Assembly: GCF_000019845.1 (NCBI RefSeq)
Contig: NC_010581.1
Coordinates: 2,671,501-2,735,500, forward strand
DNA: 64,000 nt
Direction of reading: 5' to 3'
From: Beijerinckia indica subsp. indica ATCC 9039
GTDB taxonomy: Bacteria > Pseudomonadota > Alphaproteobacteria > Rhizobiales > Beijerinckiaceae
Below are positions 1-8,712 of the stretch, in pieces. How positions within the stretch are numbered: position 1 is the first letter of the stretch; each line of letters opens with the position of its first letter. The position numbers and the translations under genes are program-made. Below the pieces are notes generated by a model. The model was given only the letters and a program-made list of their open reading frames with translations, did not search any database and was not told the origin of the DNA.

Positions 1-68
1 TTGCCGATGTCGTAGGAGGCGAGGAAGGTTTTGAGATCCGTTTCCGAGATATGTGTGTAAACGGCCAT
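1..68 (-). CDS. thrB: Homoserine kinase ThrB, N-terminus only
   Basis: The reverse strand reads from an ATG at 68 to the window edge, giving about 22 residues that begin MAVYTHISETDLKTFLASYD. This matches the start of the alphaproteobacterial APH-fold homoserine kinases (ThrB type 2), which typically begin MAVYT-D-V-x-x-E-x-L-x-x-F-L. These enzymes phosphorylate L-homoserine in threonine synthesis. Only the N-terminus is inside the window, so no catalytic residues can be checked. The call rests on a short but characteristic N-terminal pattern. Confidence 0.72.
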   Translation of the reverse strand, partial: MAVYTHISETDLKTFLASYDIG

Positions 69-639
69 TGCGTCAGGAAATCCCGCGGGGCGTAGGAATG
101 TTTGGGCAGACCGGCTCTATAGCATCGGATCCCATTCCCAATAGTCTTTTTGCGAGAGATTCACATGCCAGAGCACCGGACTTTCAAAGCGAATCTTATC
201 CGATGCTCTATCATTTTGAAAACGCACCAGATTGTTTTCAAAAGGGAGAGCCACTTCCGGGTCTGATGCTCTCGGCAAAAATCAGCGAGAGGCCCCACCA
301 TCTCATAATGGCCAAATTTCCCCTCCCTCAAAGGTCATGCAACAGAAAGTGGTAAAAAGATTGATCCACCCTTGACGTAACGGAGTCCCATCCTTCAGCG
401 CGGATTCCAGAAAAGGCACTTTTGCCCGGACAATCCGATCTGAATATCTTAATACTTTGATATTAAATAAATTTTTCGAAGACCTCAGGATCAGCGATAA
501 AGTTTCGTTTATTCCTTCATCGTGTGCTTCGGCCATTTGCCACTTTGATTGAATTAATAGAACCTGAAAGCATCCCCCCGTCCCGGATGAATAATCCCTC
601 TTTTTCCGTGACATTGTCACACATCTACGCTAATAATCT
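69..639. other. Gene-poor intergenic stretch
   Basis: About 570 bp upstream of thrB without a supported gene. One reverse frame (303-620) stays open for 105 codons, but it lacks a clear ribosome-binding site, recognisable domains and coding-like composition. The stretch is more AT-rich than its surroundings. It presumably holds the thrB promoter near 70-150, though no confident -35/-10 pair was identified. Confidence 0.5.
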
Positions 640-830
640 TTACAAGCCATCAAGGCCGATGCTGGCATAACCGGTATGGAAGTCCAAGTCGTGGGAGGAC
701 GCCTGGCTGGTTGGGTTCCGTGCTGTGGGAGGCACACCTTTTCGAAGGAAAGAACCCATCCGGTAGGTTCAAGGACTGAGGCTAGATAAAGAGGGGCAGG
801 GATCCTGGGAAGATCCCGCCCCTCTTTTTC
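640..830 (+). ncRNA. Candidate structured small RNA with intrinsic terminator
   Basis: The plus strand folds into a nested branched structure. ACCGG (670-674) pairs with CCGGT (760-764). Inside it are a gtcc/ggac hairpin (682-685/697-700) and a stem gggttc/gaaccc (713-718/752-757). That stem encloses two side-by-side hairpins: gtgc/gcac (720-723/732-735) and cctt-TTCG-aagg (737-748). A GC-rich hairpin and T-tract follow (788-829), with no plausible reading frame after it, so a free-standing RNA is likelier than a leader. The 5' end is unknown. I could not match it to 6S, SRP RNA, tmRNA or a known riboswitch. A minus-strand 3' UTR of tgt is the alternative. Confidence 0.45.
788..829 (+). terminator. 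Intrinsic terminator, probably bidirectional
   Basis: The arms aagaggggc-a-gggatc and gatcccgcccctctt pair with one bulged base, and a run of five T follows on the plus strand. The minus strand also carries a shorter T run beyond the stem. It sits between the tgt stop (862, minus strand) and the candidate RNA (plus strand), so it can end transcription from both sides. Confidence 0.75.
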
Positions 831-861
831 ATTGGTCATTTTCCAATCTTTAAATCCGATC

Positions 862-2022
862 TTATGCGCTTGCCCGCCCGCTCAGGCTTTCGCCTTCACG
901 CCAGAGAGCCTCGGTCTCTGCCGCGAAGTCCTCAAACCGGCCCTCGGCGATCGCCGCCCGCATCCCCGCCATCAGCTCCTGATAATAGGCGAGATTGATC
1001 GTCGTCATGAGGATCATGCCGAGAATCTCACTGGCCTTCACCAAATGATGCAGATAGGCGCGTGAATAAATCCTGGCAGCGGCACAGGACGATTTCTCAT
1101 CGATCGGCGCAGGATCATCGGCATGGCGGGCATTGCGCAGGTTGATCCGGCCATGGCGGGTAAACACCAGGCCATGCCGCCCGGCACGCGTTGGCATGAC
1201 ACAATCGAACATATCGATGCCGCGTTTGACGCTTTGCAGAAGATCGTCCGGTGTGCCGACGCCCATCAGATAATGAGGCTTATCAACCGGCAAGAAAGGC
1301 ATGACCGTCTCGATCATGTCGAGCATGACCGCTTGCGGCTCGCCGACCGCGAGACCACCCAAGGCATAACCGTCGAACCCCATGCTCACGAGTTCCGTGG
1401 CACTTTCCCGTCTGAGCGCCTTGTCATCGCCACCTTGCACAATGCCGAAAAGCGCGCGTCCGGATTTGGGCGCCAAGGCCCGCTTGCTGCGCTCACCCCA
1501 GCGCAAGGACAGCCGCATGGCCCGTTCGGCCTCTCCCGGCGCGCAAGGAAGCCGCACACATTCATCGAATTGCATCACAATATCCGAGCCGAGGAGATCC
1601 TGGATCTCCATCGAGCGCTCAGGCGTCAAAACATGCCGGGCGCCATCGATATGCGATTGAAAAGTGACGCCGTTTTCATCGAGTTTGCGCAATTTCGCGA
1701 GCGACATCACCTGAAAGCCGCCGGAATCGGTCAGAATGGGATGTGGCCAGTTCATGAAGCGATGCAGGCCGCCCAAGGCCGCAATCCGCTCGGCACCGGG
1801 GCGCAACATCAGATGATAGGTGTTAGAGAGAACAATATCGGCGCCTAGCGCCCTCACCGCCTCGGGCTGCATGGCTTTCACCGTTGCCGCCGTGCCCACC
1901 GGCATGAAAGCCGGCGTGCGGATCTCTCCACGCGGCGTCGAGATGACACCGGCACGCGCCGCTCCGTCCTGATGCAGGAGCTTGAAGCGAAAAGCCGTTT
2001 CGGATTCAGCCGGTTCACTCAT
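862..2022 (-). CDS. tgt: Queuine tRNA-ribosyltransferase (TGT), atypical zinc site
   Basis: A 386-aa TIM-barrel enzyme that exchanges guanine-34 for preQ1 in GUN-anticodon tRNAs during queuosine synthesis. Visible family motifs are [12 protein letters not shown], with the general-base Asp at residue 99, and [14 protein letters not shown], with the nucleophilic Asp at 273. The C-terminal zinc motif (CxCxxC plus a distal His in E. coli) is mostly lost: the aligned positions read Ser311, Cys313, Ala316 and Ile342. The flanking YSRAYLHHL and NLAYYQ blocks are intact, so the alignment is firm. Its ATG overlaps the queA stop by 4 bp, implying translational coupling. The length is normal for the family. 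Confidence 0.95.
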   Translation of the reverse strand: MSEPAESETAFRFKLLHQDGAARAGVISTPRGEIRTPAFMPVGTAATVKAMQPEAVRALGADIVLSNTYHLMLRPGAERIAALGGLHRFMNWPHPILTDSGGFQVMSLAKLRKLDENGVTFQSHIDGARHVLTPERSMEIQDLLGSDIVMQFDECVRLPCAPGEAERAMRLSLRWGERSKRALAPKSGRALFGIVQGGDDKALRRESATELVSMGFDGYALGGLAVGEPQAVMLDMIETVMPFLPVDKPHYLMGVGTPDDLLQSVKRGIDMFDCVMPTRAGRHGLVFTRHGRINLRNARHADDPAPIDEKSSCAAARIYSRAYLHHLVKASEILGMILMTTINLAYYQELMAGMRAAIAEGRFEDFAAETEALWREGESLSGRASA

Positions 2023-3122
2023 AACGCGGCCCCCGTCGATGTATTCCTTGTCGCGCGAAACAACAGACAGGCATCACCATAGCTGTAGAACCGATAGGAG
2101 GCCGCGATCGCATGGGCATAGGCCCGCCGCATGGTTTCGAGTCCGGCAAAGGCGCAGACGAGCATGAAGAGCGTCGATCTCGGCAGATGAAAATTGGTCA
2201 AGAGAATATCCACGGCGCGAAACCTGAAACCCGGCGTCATGAAGATCGAGGTTTCGCCCTGAAAGGGCTGAATAAGGCCGTCTTCGTCCACGGCTGATTC
2301 GAGCAGACGCAGGCTTGTCGTGCCGGCGGCGATAATCCGTCCACCGGCGGCATGGACCTTATTCAAGAAAGCCGCGACCTCGGCACTGACTTCCCCCCAT
2401 TCGGCATGCATGCGGTGCGCGTCTGTATCTTCGGCTTTGACCGGCAGAAAGGTCCCTGCCCCGACATGCAATGTCACTTTGCAAATCGTGACACCCCTCG
2501 CCTCTATGGCCGCGATCAGCCGGGGCGTGAAATGCAGACTCGCGGTCGGTGCCGCGACCGCGCCGGACCGGTTGGCAAAGAGTGTCTGATAATCCAAGGA
2601 ATCCTGGCTGTCGGGCGCCCTTTTGCCAGCAATATAGGGCGGCAGCGGCATTTCGCCGAGAAGATCAAGCGCCGCATCGAGTGCCGCGCCTGCGCGGTTG
2701 AAGCCGAGAACGACCTCGCCTTCAGCACCTTTTTCCAAAACCTCGGCCTCAAGGCTTTCAACCTCTGTCCCAGGCTCTTGGCGCGCGAAGCAAATTGTTT
2801 CACCGACCCGAAGTTTTTTAGCCGGTTTCACGAAGGCTCGCCAAAGGGCTTCCCCCTCGCGCTTGTGCAAGGTGGCCTCGATTTTCGCCCGGCTCTCCCC
2901 GCGTGAACGAAATCCATGGAGGCGCGCCGGAATGACCCGCGTGTCATTGACGACGAGAACATCGCCTGCACGCAGGAAATCCGGCAATTCCCGCATCCCA
3001 TGATCGGTCATGTCCCCGCTGTCGGGACGCACTACGAGAAGCCGTGAAGCATCACGTGGCTCGACCGGGCGCAAGGCGATGCGCTCCGGTGGCAGATCGA
3101 AATCGAAAAGATCGACGCGCAT
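2019..3122 (-). CDS. queA: S-adenosylmethionine:tRNA ribosyltransferase-isomerase QueA
   Basis: A 367-aa cytosolic enzyme that moves the ribosyl part of SAM onto preQ1-34 in tRNA to give epoxyqueuosine, the step after Tgt. It begins [19 protein letters not shown] and contains [23 protein letters not shown], the [12 protein letters not shown] block and [19 protein letters not shown], all typical of QueA. It is full length, translationally coupled to tgt, and lies 54 bp downstream of a cyclophilin gene in the same direction, so ppi-queA-tgt is probably one operon. Confidence 0.96.
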   Translation of the reverse strand: MRVDLFDFDLPPERIALRPVEPRDASRLLVVRPDSGDMTDHGMRELPDFLRAGDVLVVNDTRVIPARLHGFRSRGESRAKIEATLHKREGEALWRAFVKPAKKLRVGETICFARQEPGTEVESLEAEVLEKGAEGEVVLGFNRAGAALDAALDLLGEMPLPPYIAGKRAPDSQDSLDYQTLFANRSGAVAAPTASLHFTPRLIAAIEARGVTICKVTLHVGAGTFLPVKAEDTDAHRMHAEWGEVSAEVAAFLNKVHAAGGRIIAAGTTSLRLLESAVDEDGLIQPFQGETSIFMTPGFRFRAVDILLTNFHLPRSTLFMLVCAFAGLETMRRAYAHAIAASYRFYSYGDACLLFRATRNTSTGAAL

Positions 3123-3176
3123 GGTGGATGGCGATCCGCCCTTCTCGGGCGAACCGCACGAGAACAGCCTTTGTGA

Positions 3177-3632
3177 TTAGCTCAGGGTCGCGGAAATAAT
3201 TTTGTCGGGATCGCGCACCGGCTCACCGCGCTTGATCTTGTCGACATTCTCCATCCCGGAAACGACCTTGCCCCAGACCGTATAATTTTTGTCGAGGAAG
3301 CGGGCGTCAGCAAAGCAGATGAAGAATTGCGAATTGGCGGAATCAGGATTCGCCGCGCGCGCCATGGAGACCGTGCCACGCACATGCGGCTCGGCATTGA
3401 ATTCCTGCTTCAGGTCAGGATATTTCGAGCCGCCCGTGCCGGTGCCGTGCGGGCAGCCCGTTTGCGCCATGAACCCATCGATAACGCGATGAAACACGAT
3501 GCCGTCGTAGAACTTCTCTTCGACAAGCTTCTTGATATGCGCGACATGATTGGGTGCTAGATCAGGCCGCATCTCGATCACCACGGGTCCCTTCGTGGTT
3601 TCAAGGGTCAGCGTATTGCCGGCTTCCGCCAT
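3177..3632 (-). CDS. ppiB: Peptidyl-prolyl cis-trans isomerase, cyclophilin type (cytosolic)
   Basis: A 151-aa single-domain cyclophilin that catalyses proline isomerisation in protein folding. Diagnostic motifs are FHRVIDGFMAQTG (containing the catalytic Arg), GTVSMARAANPDSANSQFFI and LDKNYTVWGKVVSGM. There is no signal peptide, so it is cytosolic, unlike the exported paralogue at 8713-9300. It heads the ppi-queA-tgt operon. The gene symbol follows usual naming for the cytosolic form. Confidence 0.93.
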   Translation of the reverse strand: MAEAGNTLTLETTKGPVVIEMRPDLAPNHVAHIKKLVEEKFYDGIVFHRVIDGFMAQTGCPHGTGTGGSKYPDLKQEFNAEPHVRGTVSMARAANPDSANSQFFICFADARFLDKNYTVWGKVVSGMENVDKIKRGEPVRDPDKIISATLS

Positions 3633-3725
3633 CGGGAACTCCTGCGTTCGTCAATAAATTCACGTCTGCAATAGCCGATGCATCAACGAAGGTAAACCAC
3701 ATCAAGCAGGCCTGTGTCCGGAATT

Positions 3726-4517
3726 TTAAAGCGTCTTGAGCATGCCGCCATCGACAAAATAGGTCGAGCCGACGCTGTAACTGGCCTTATCAGAGCAGAG
3801 AAAGACGAAGAAATTCGCCAGTTCTTCCGGCGTGCCGAACCGTTTGATCGGTGCAAATTCATCCGCGACGCCCTGCAAATAGGCCTCCCAATGTCCGCCC
3901 GTCTCGCTGGTGAGCTTCTTCGCTGTATTAACCCAATCAGGTGTCAGGATCAGGCCAGGATTGATGCAATTAACGCGGATATTGTCACCCACGACCTCGG
4001 TCGACAAAGTCTTGCTGAACATCATCAAAGCCGCTTTGGTGACGTTATAGATCGGCTCATACCACAGAGGTTGAACAGCGCAGATCGAGGCATTGTGGAG
4101 AATGACGCCGCCGCCGCGCGCCCGCATGCCCGGCACCAGCCCGCGCGCCAGCCGAACCGCCGCCATCACATGCAGTTCCCAATAAGATTGCCAGGCCTCG
4201 TCGGGCGCTTCCATGATCGTCTCGTTGGAACCGGTCCCGGCATTATTGATGAGGATATCAGCGCCGCCGAATGTATCCTGCACGGCGCCGATCAAAGCTT
4301 TGCATCCTTCGGCTGTGCCGACATCACCCGCCACCGGAAACACACGCACCTTGAAAGCCGCGGCAAGACGTTCGGCCTCCTTCTTCAGCCGGTCGGCATT
4401 GCGCGCGGCCAGGACGAGATGCGCCCCTTCCGCCGCCAATCCCTCGGCCACCGCCAGTCCGATGCCGACACTCCCACCGGTGACGACCGCCACCTTGCCC
4501 GCGAGACCCATATCCAT
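3726..4517 (-). CDS. Short-chain dehydrogenase/reductase (SDR family)
   Basis: A 263-aa classical SDR oxidoreductase. Its N-terminus carries the Rossmann motif TGGSVGIG (TGxxxGIG). It also has the structural motif INNAG, the substrate-site HNAS and catalytic YNVTK (YxxxK), and a C-terminal YFVDGG. The start is ATG at 4517 because AGAGGAA lies seven bases upstream; a longer frame to 4544 lacks such a site. It follows an AraC regulator and a sugar-binding protein on the same strand, which suggests a role in sugar or polyol oxidation, but the substrate cannot be read from the sequence. Confidence 0.88.
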   Translation of the reverse strand: MDMGLAGKVAVVTGGSVGIGLAVAEGLAAEGAHLVLAARNADRLKKEAERLAAAFKVRVFPVAGDVGTAEGCKALIGAVQDTFGGADILINNAGTGSNETIMEAPDEAWQSYWELHVMAAVRLARGLVPGMRARGGGVILHNASICAVQPLWYEPIYNVTKAALMMFSKTLSTEVVGDNIRVNCINPGLILTPDWVNTAKKLTSETGGHWEAYLQGVADEFAPIKRFGTPEELANFFVFLCSDKASYSVGSTYFVDGGMLKTL

Positions 4518-4608
4518 TGGTGTTTCCTCTTGTTTATCGTTCAAGCCAGGATCAATGCTTGCGTATCAATCGTTGGCGACACAGACATTCTTTGACAGGA
4601 CCATTTGC

Positions 4609-5520
4609 TTATGACGCATCCATTGGCGATGGAGCATCAATGATCCGTTGCCTGGCCCACCGGCGATAGAGCGATGGCGTGAGGCCGCGCTGCTGGCGAA
4701 AATTGCGATTGAAATTGGAAATATTCGCATAGCCGACCTCGAAACAGATATCGGTGATCGGCATGTCGGAATCAGCCAGGAGCTTGCAGGCCCGCCCCAG
4801 GCGCAGCTTCATGACATGATCAGTGAAACTATTGCCGCTGTTCTTCTGGAAGAATCGCGAGAAGGCGCTCTCGCTCATTCCAACCATATTCGCGAGGTCG
4901 GTCAGCCTGATATCACTCGTGAAATGATCGAACAGATAGGACATGACTTGCTGAACCGTGTCGACCATGGCCGGATCGCGGTTCGGCATAAAATCTTCCG
5001 AGGACAGGATCTCATATTCATGTGAACCCGCCAGAAGGGCGAGCAGTCGGAACAGGAGGCACAGCCGATCGAGCCCCCTTGCCTGCCCCATGCTTTCGAG
5101 AATCTGCGCGCCTTTCTCCCGGGTCTCGCCATGGAAACCAAGCCCCCGAGAGGCACGTGCGAGAAAAGGTTCGAGCATGGCGAGTTCCGGCAAAATCGCG
5201 GCGGCCTGACACCAACGCCCGGCATCGAACTGCACGACAATATCGCGTCCGCGAACCGTTTCTCCCGGCGAGAGACTGGTCACCCAATCATGCGGAAGAT
5301 CACCTCCGACGATTGTGAGGCGCCCCGGCGCAAACTCACCGATATGATCTCCAACAAGCTCGATTCCCGAGCTCTCGCGAATGAGATGGATCTCGCATTC
5401 CGGATGAATATGCCAGCCCATCCGCTTGAAGGGATAATCGTCGAGCCTCCAGACGAAGGAGTCCGTGGCTTCAGCCAGGATGTGCTCGAATACAGGCCGT
5501 TTGCTGGATGTCGCACCCAT
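4609..5520 (-). CDS. AraC-family transcriptional regulator
   Basis: A 303-aa protein with an N-terminal cupin-like effector domain (GWHIHPECEIHLIRES, residues ~35-55) and a C-terminal double helix-turn-helix (about 205-300). The latter includes LTDLANMVGMSESAFSRFF and ITDICFEVGYANISNFNRNF. The ATG at 5520 is preferred over an upstream TTG because AGGAAGG lies seven bases before it. It sits between a sugar-binding protein gene and an SDR gene in one orientation and probably controls that cassette. Its ligand is unknown, although cupin-AraC proteins often sense sugars. Confidence 0.9.
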   Translation of the reverse strand: MGATSSKRPVFEHILAEATDSFVWRLDDYPFKRMGWHIHPECEIHLIRESSGIELVGDHIGEFAPGRLTIVGGDLPHDWVTSLSPGETVRGRDIVVQFDAGRWCQAAAILPELAMLEPFLARASRGLGFHGETREKGAQILESMGQARGLDRLCLLFRLLALLAGSHEYEILSSEDFMPNRDPAMVDTVQQVMSYLFDHFTSDIRLTDLANMVGMSESAFSRFFQKNSGNSFTDHVMKLRLGRACKLLADSDMPITDICFEVGYANISNFNRNFRQQRGLTPSLYRRWARQRIIDAPSPMDAS

Positions 5521-5551
5521 GCACAAACCTTCCTACGATGACATATCCGGT

Positions 5552-5640
5552 ATCCAACGGTCGTGATGAATGACCGTTGGATTCTCATCAAATTCTCGCC
5601 ATGCTTTTGAAAAAGGCGAAAGCTCAAAAACGGACCGAGT
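5552..5640. repeat. Dispersed palindromic element, copy C
   Basis: A perfect 11-bp inverted repeat (atccaacggtc/gaccgttggat, 5552-5582) is followed by an AT-rich segment containing ctcatcaaattctcgcc and ttttgaaaaaggcgaaagctca. The same order and similar bases recur at 29472-29579: caacggtc stem, then a ctttgaaaaagcgaaa segment. It lies between the AraC gene and the sugar-binding protein gene, where it could also serve as an operator or mRNA hairpin. Confidence 0.5.
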
Positions 5641-5678
5641 CTCTCTCATGGCAACACTTGGTGTCTATCCGCAGACTT

Positions 5679-6599
5679 CTACCACCCTTTATAGCCATTC
5701 ACATTGTCACGTGTGACGAGAATGGGAGGAAGTTGCGTTACCCGGTTCTCCGGCTTTTTCCCGTTCATGATGTCATAGCCGATTTGCACCGCACGCCACC
5801 CCAGCCCGGCTGGGTCCTGAGCGGCCGAGGCCTGCAACGGCGTATCGCTCCTCATGGCCTCGACGGCATCGGGGGAGCCATCCACCGACGTGACGAGGAT
5901 CCCGGATCGGCTAAGCTGTTTGATCGCCAGGATGGAGCCGATCGCCTGGGGATCCGCGATCGTGAACACGCCCTGGATATTGGGGAAACGGGTGAGATAG
6001 CTCAGCATCACATCCTTTCCTCCCTCCCGCGAAACCTTGCCGTTCTGATTGTCCGACAAGATCTTGATATCGGGATAGGCCGCCAGAGCCATTTTGCAGC
6101 CTTCGACACGTTGAAGCACGGACGAGGTTGGCGGGCCGCTTTCGATGATGACATTCCCTTTGCCGCCAATCTTGCTCACCAGATAATCGCAGGAGATCGC
6201 GCCGGCCTGCTTATTGTCTGTTTGAACGGTCGCGTCGACCTTATCGGCCTCCACGTCAACCGCGATGACCGTGACCCCAGCCGCCTGGGCGCGTTGCACA
6301 GCCGATCCAATGGCTTTCGGGTCGGCTGCGGCCACCAGAATGAGATCCACTCCGGACGCAATGAAATTGTCGATCTGACTGGACTGTTTGCCAAGATCAT
6401 ATTCGGAAGAGACAGCATTCACCTTGACCGCGGGATTGATCGTCTTGGCCTGTTTGGTCGCACCATCGACGAGCGCCAAAAAATAGGGATTGCCGAGAGA
6501 GCCAAGAGTCAAGCCAATAGAACGCAAGTCCTTCGCCGAGGCGGCATTGACCGTGAGCACAGCAGTCATTCCTGCCAGAAATAACGCCTTGATGGTCAT
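5679..6599 (-). CDS. Sugar ABC transporter substrate-binding protein (RbsB-like)
   Basis: A 306-aa periplasmic binding protein of the type 1 ribose/galactose family (COG1879). A Sec signal peptide spans about residues 1-22, ending NAASA. The start is ATG at 6599, preceded by AAGGAAAG; the open frame to 6653 is an extension. Family features are SIGLTLGSLGNPYFLALVDG, repeated DLILVAAADP-type strands and VFTIADPQAIG. No cognate permease or ATPase gene lies nearby, so it is an orphan in this window. Its neighbours (polyol dehydrogenase, SDR, AraC) suggest a sugar or sugar-alcohol ligand. Confidence 0.9.
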   Translation of the reverse strand: MTIKALFLAGMTAVLTVNAASAKDLRSIGLTLGSLGNPYFLALVDGATKQAKTINPAVKVNAVSSEYDLGKQSSQIDNFIASGVDLILVAAADPKAIGSAVQRAQAAGVTVIAVDVEADKVDATVQTDNKQAGAISCDYLVSKIGGKGNVIIESGPPTSSVLQRVEGCKMALAAYPDIKILSDNQNGKVSREGGKDVMLSYLTRFPNIQGVFTIADPQAIGSILAIKQLSRSGILVTSVDGSPDAVEAMRSDTPLQASAAQDPAGLGWRAVQIGYDIMNGKKPENRVTQLPPILVTRDNVNGYKGW

Positions 6600-6697
6600 T
6601 TTGCTTTCCTTCGTGTTCGATGGACGCACTCCTTCCATCGCCTGCCGAGACAAAGCCAGCAGTCGTTCCTGAAAGGAGCATGCGACAACTAAAAGTG

Positions 6698-7744
6698 TCA
6701 GGCGTTTTCGCTGACGACCTCGATCTGCAGCTTCACATCCGTCGGCCGGCCGGCAGCGGCCCGCTCAAAAGCAACGACACTATCCGAAAAGGGGAATGTG
6801 CCTGTAATCAGAGGCTTCAGATTGACCTTGCCGGATGCGATCAGGGCCAAGGCGCGATCGAAAATATTGGCGTAGCGAAACACTGTCTCGATCCGCACTT
6901 CCTTGGAAATGGCACTCGACACATCAAAGGCCACGGGCTCCACCGGCAGGCCAACGAGCACCACGGCGCCGCCCGGACGGACGATCCGGAAGAGATCGCC
7001 ATAGGCCTTGGGGCTGCCGCTGGCCTCGAACACAACGTCGGCCCCCCAGTTCTCCGTCTCCCTGGCGACGACGTCGGCCAGCGATTCCTCACCGGCATTG
7101 ACGGGAACAATGCAATCATAGCCCCCAGCGATCGCCAGTTTCTCCTTGCTGAAATCGGAGATGAAGACGCGCGAGCAGCCGCCAGCCACCGCCGCGAGAG
7201 CCGTCATGATGCCAATCGTACCTGCACCGATAACTGCTGCAACATCGCCCGGAGCGATCCGCGCCCGCGTTGCCGCCTGCATGCCAATCGCGAAGGGCTC
7301 GACCAAAGCGCCTTCCGCGAAGGATACATTGGCGGGCAACTTATAGGTGAAGGCGGCAGGGTGAACGACATAAGGTGTCAGCACACCATGGACGGGAGGC
7401 GTCGCCCAGAAGGTCACGGATGGGTCTACATTATAGAGACCAAGCTTGGACGCCCGGGACGACATGTCGGGCACCCCAGGTTCCATACAGACCCGGTCTC
7501 CGACCTTTAAAGTGCTGACATTCGGTCCGACTTCGACGATCGTGCCGGTCGCCTCATGCCCAAGGACCATCGGTTTTTCAACGATATAGGGCCCAATACT
7601 GCCATGCGTGAAATAATGCACATCGCTGCCGCAGATACCCACCGTATGGACCGCGATTTTCACTTGGCCCGGCCCGACCGCCAAGGGCAGGTCCACATCG
7701 CGCAGAGACAATTCGCCCTTGCGCTCGAGAACGAGAGCTTGCAT
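6698..7744 (-). CDS. Zinc-dependent polyol dehydrogenase (xylitol/sorbitol dehydrogenase-like)
   Basis: A 348-aa medium-chain dehydrogenase/reductase. Catalytic-zinc ligands are visible in [11 protein letters not shown] (Cys) and VLGHEATG (His, Glu). The NAD(P)-binding motif is GAGTIG. The block VCMEPGVP...GLYNVDP...FWATPP, with no four-Cys structural zinc loop, is typical of D-xylulose reductase (xylitol dehydrogenase) and L-iditol 2-dehydrogenase. The likely reaction is NAD-dependent oxidation of a polyol to a ketose. It appears to be the promoter-proximal gene of the cassette with the sugar-binding protein, AraC and SDR genes. Confidence 0.9.
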   Translation of the reverse strand: MQALVLERKGELSLRDVDLPLAVGPGQVKIAVHTVGICGSDVHYFTHGSIGPYIVEKPMVLGHEATGTIVEVGPNVSTLKVGDRVCMEPGVPDMSSRASKLGLYNVDPSVTFWATPPVHGVLTPYVVHPAAFTYKLPANVSFAEGALVEPFAIGMQAATRARIAPGDVAAVIGAGTIGIMTALAAVAGGCSRVFISDFSKEKLAIAGGYDCIVPVNAGEESLADVVARETENWGADVVFEASGSPKAYGDLFRIVRPGGAVVLVGLPVEPVAFDVSSAISKEVRIETVFRYANIFDRALALIASGKVNLKPLITGTFPFSDSVVAFERAAAGRPTDVKLQIEVVSENA

Positions 7745-8052
7745 GAGTTCCTCCCCTCACCGGCCGCAACGCCAGTAATTCTTCAAAAATTCAATGGCTT
7801 GGCTTTTCATCATCCCGCTCGGATCGGGGATGGCCATTGATGCTTTTTGTAGGATTGAAGGGAGCCAAGCGTCTAGCGGTATGAATGCATGAAACCTGTA
7901 GTTTTATGCATTGTGCGCCGCACATTGAGCGGGAAAAGGCGCATAAAGCTCCCGGTGAGGAGAGAGCCGAGATCCGTCGAGGGCGTCAGACCCAAAAGAG
8001 GCTCCCCCTTTTGGGACCAATCTGATGCATTTTCAGAATAGAGAGCGACGCC
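7745..8052. other. Intergenic region with two stem-loops
   Basis: No gene was found between the polyol dehydrogenase and the UPF0303 gene. There is a nested inverted repeat at about 7788-7839, with outer tcaatgg/ccattga and inner catccc/gggatg arms. A second one at about 7990-8015 has cccaaaag/cttttggg arms. The first lies just upstream of the dehydrogenase start and could be an operator or leader hairpin; the second could be a weak terminator for the UPF0303 gene. Confidence 0.4.
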
Positions 8053-8538
8053 TTAAAGACTTTCAAGCCCTAATTCGGCCTCCAGCGCGGCCATGACCAT
8101 CGCATGATCCTCATGCTGTGGCAGACCGGAAACGGTCACAGCGCCGATACAGCCGGAATCCGTGAGGAGAATGGGCACGCTGCCCCCAGCGGCCGCGAAA
8201 TCCACCTCCGAAATCCCATAACGCTCTGTCAACGTGAGGCCAGCTTCCAGCAAATCGAGGCGCACCGAATAGGAACTGCGCCAGAATCGAAGCACGATAT
8301 TGCGCTTGCGGCGAATCCATTCCGCATTATCGGGCACGGAGCCTTCGAGCGCCACATGGAACAGCGTGCGGCCATAGCCATATACATCAATCGCCACGGG
8401 GGCGGATGCGGCAATCGCGGCGGCGCGCAGGCGCGTACCAACCGACCAGGCTTCATTGGGTCCAAACCGGCTGAAGCGCAAACGTGACTCCTGGAGGCGG
8501 ATTTTCTGTCCCTCCGAATGCTTCACGTCATCAGTCAT
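8053..8538 (-). CDS. UPF0303 family protein (HbpS/DUF336-like fold)
   Basis: A 161-aa protein resembling the UPF0303/YBR137W group, related to the GlcG/HbpS haem-degrading-like domain. Family-type stretches are FGPNEAWSVG, VAIDVYGYGRTLFH, WIRRKRNIVLRFWRSSY and GGSVPILLTDSGCIGAVTVSGLP. The biochemical role is not established for most members. Several sit beside catabolic genes, as here, next to a polyol cassette on the same strand. No signal peptide is evident, so it is probably cytosolic. Confidence 0.8.
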   Translation of the reverse strand: MTDDVKHSEGQKIRLQESRLRFSRFGPNEAWSVGTRLRAAAIAASAPVAIDVYGYGRTLFHVALEGSVPDNAEWIRRKRNIVLRFWRSSYSVRLDLLEAGLTLTERYGISEVDFAAAGGSVPILLTDSGCIGAVTVSGLPQHEDHAMVMAALEAELGLESL

Positions 8539-8656
8539 GTTTCCTCCTCGGTCTAGCGATGTTTTGACGCTACCGAGATGGCACGCTTCCTCGTTTTTGT
8601 TAACGTCTTTCGCTTCACAAAAAATCGACCCGAGACCTTTGCCTCGATAATCTTAA

Positions 8657-8685
8657 AATGAGCGGATCCAGACGATCCGCTCATT
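8657..8685 (-). terminator. Probable intrinsic terminator after exported cyclophilin gene
   Basis: A perfect 12-bp inverted repeat (aatgagcggatc/gatccgctcatt) with a 5-nt loop lies about 30 bp past the stop of the cyclophilin gene. The minus strand continues TTAAGATTA after the stem, a modest T-rich tail. Confidence 0.6.
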
Positions 8686-8712
8686 GAAACGCGTTTGCAC
8701 TCTCTTTGATCT

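Noticed and set aside
303..620. 105-aa reverse frame in the thrB-tgt spacer
   Set aside because: No Shine-Dalgarno site, no domain and non-coding-like composition.
640..830. Assignment of the candidate RNA as 6S, SRP RNA or a known riboswitch
   Set aside because: None of the family-specific motifs I know (SRP tetraloop helix, cobalamin or TPP boxes, 6S central bubble with neighbouring zapA/ygfA) could be matched with confidence.
1123..1848. 241-aa open frame antisense to tgt
   Set aside because: Lies wholly opposite a well-supported gene, has no ribosome-binding site or domain, and reflects codon bias of the sense strand.
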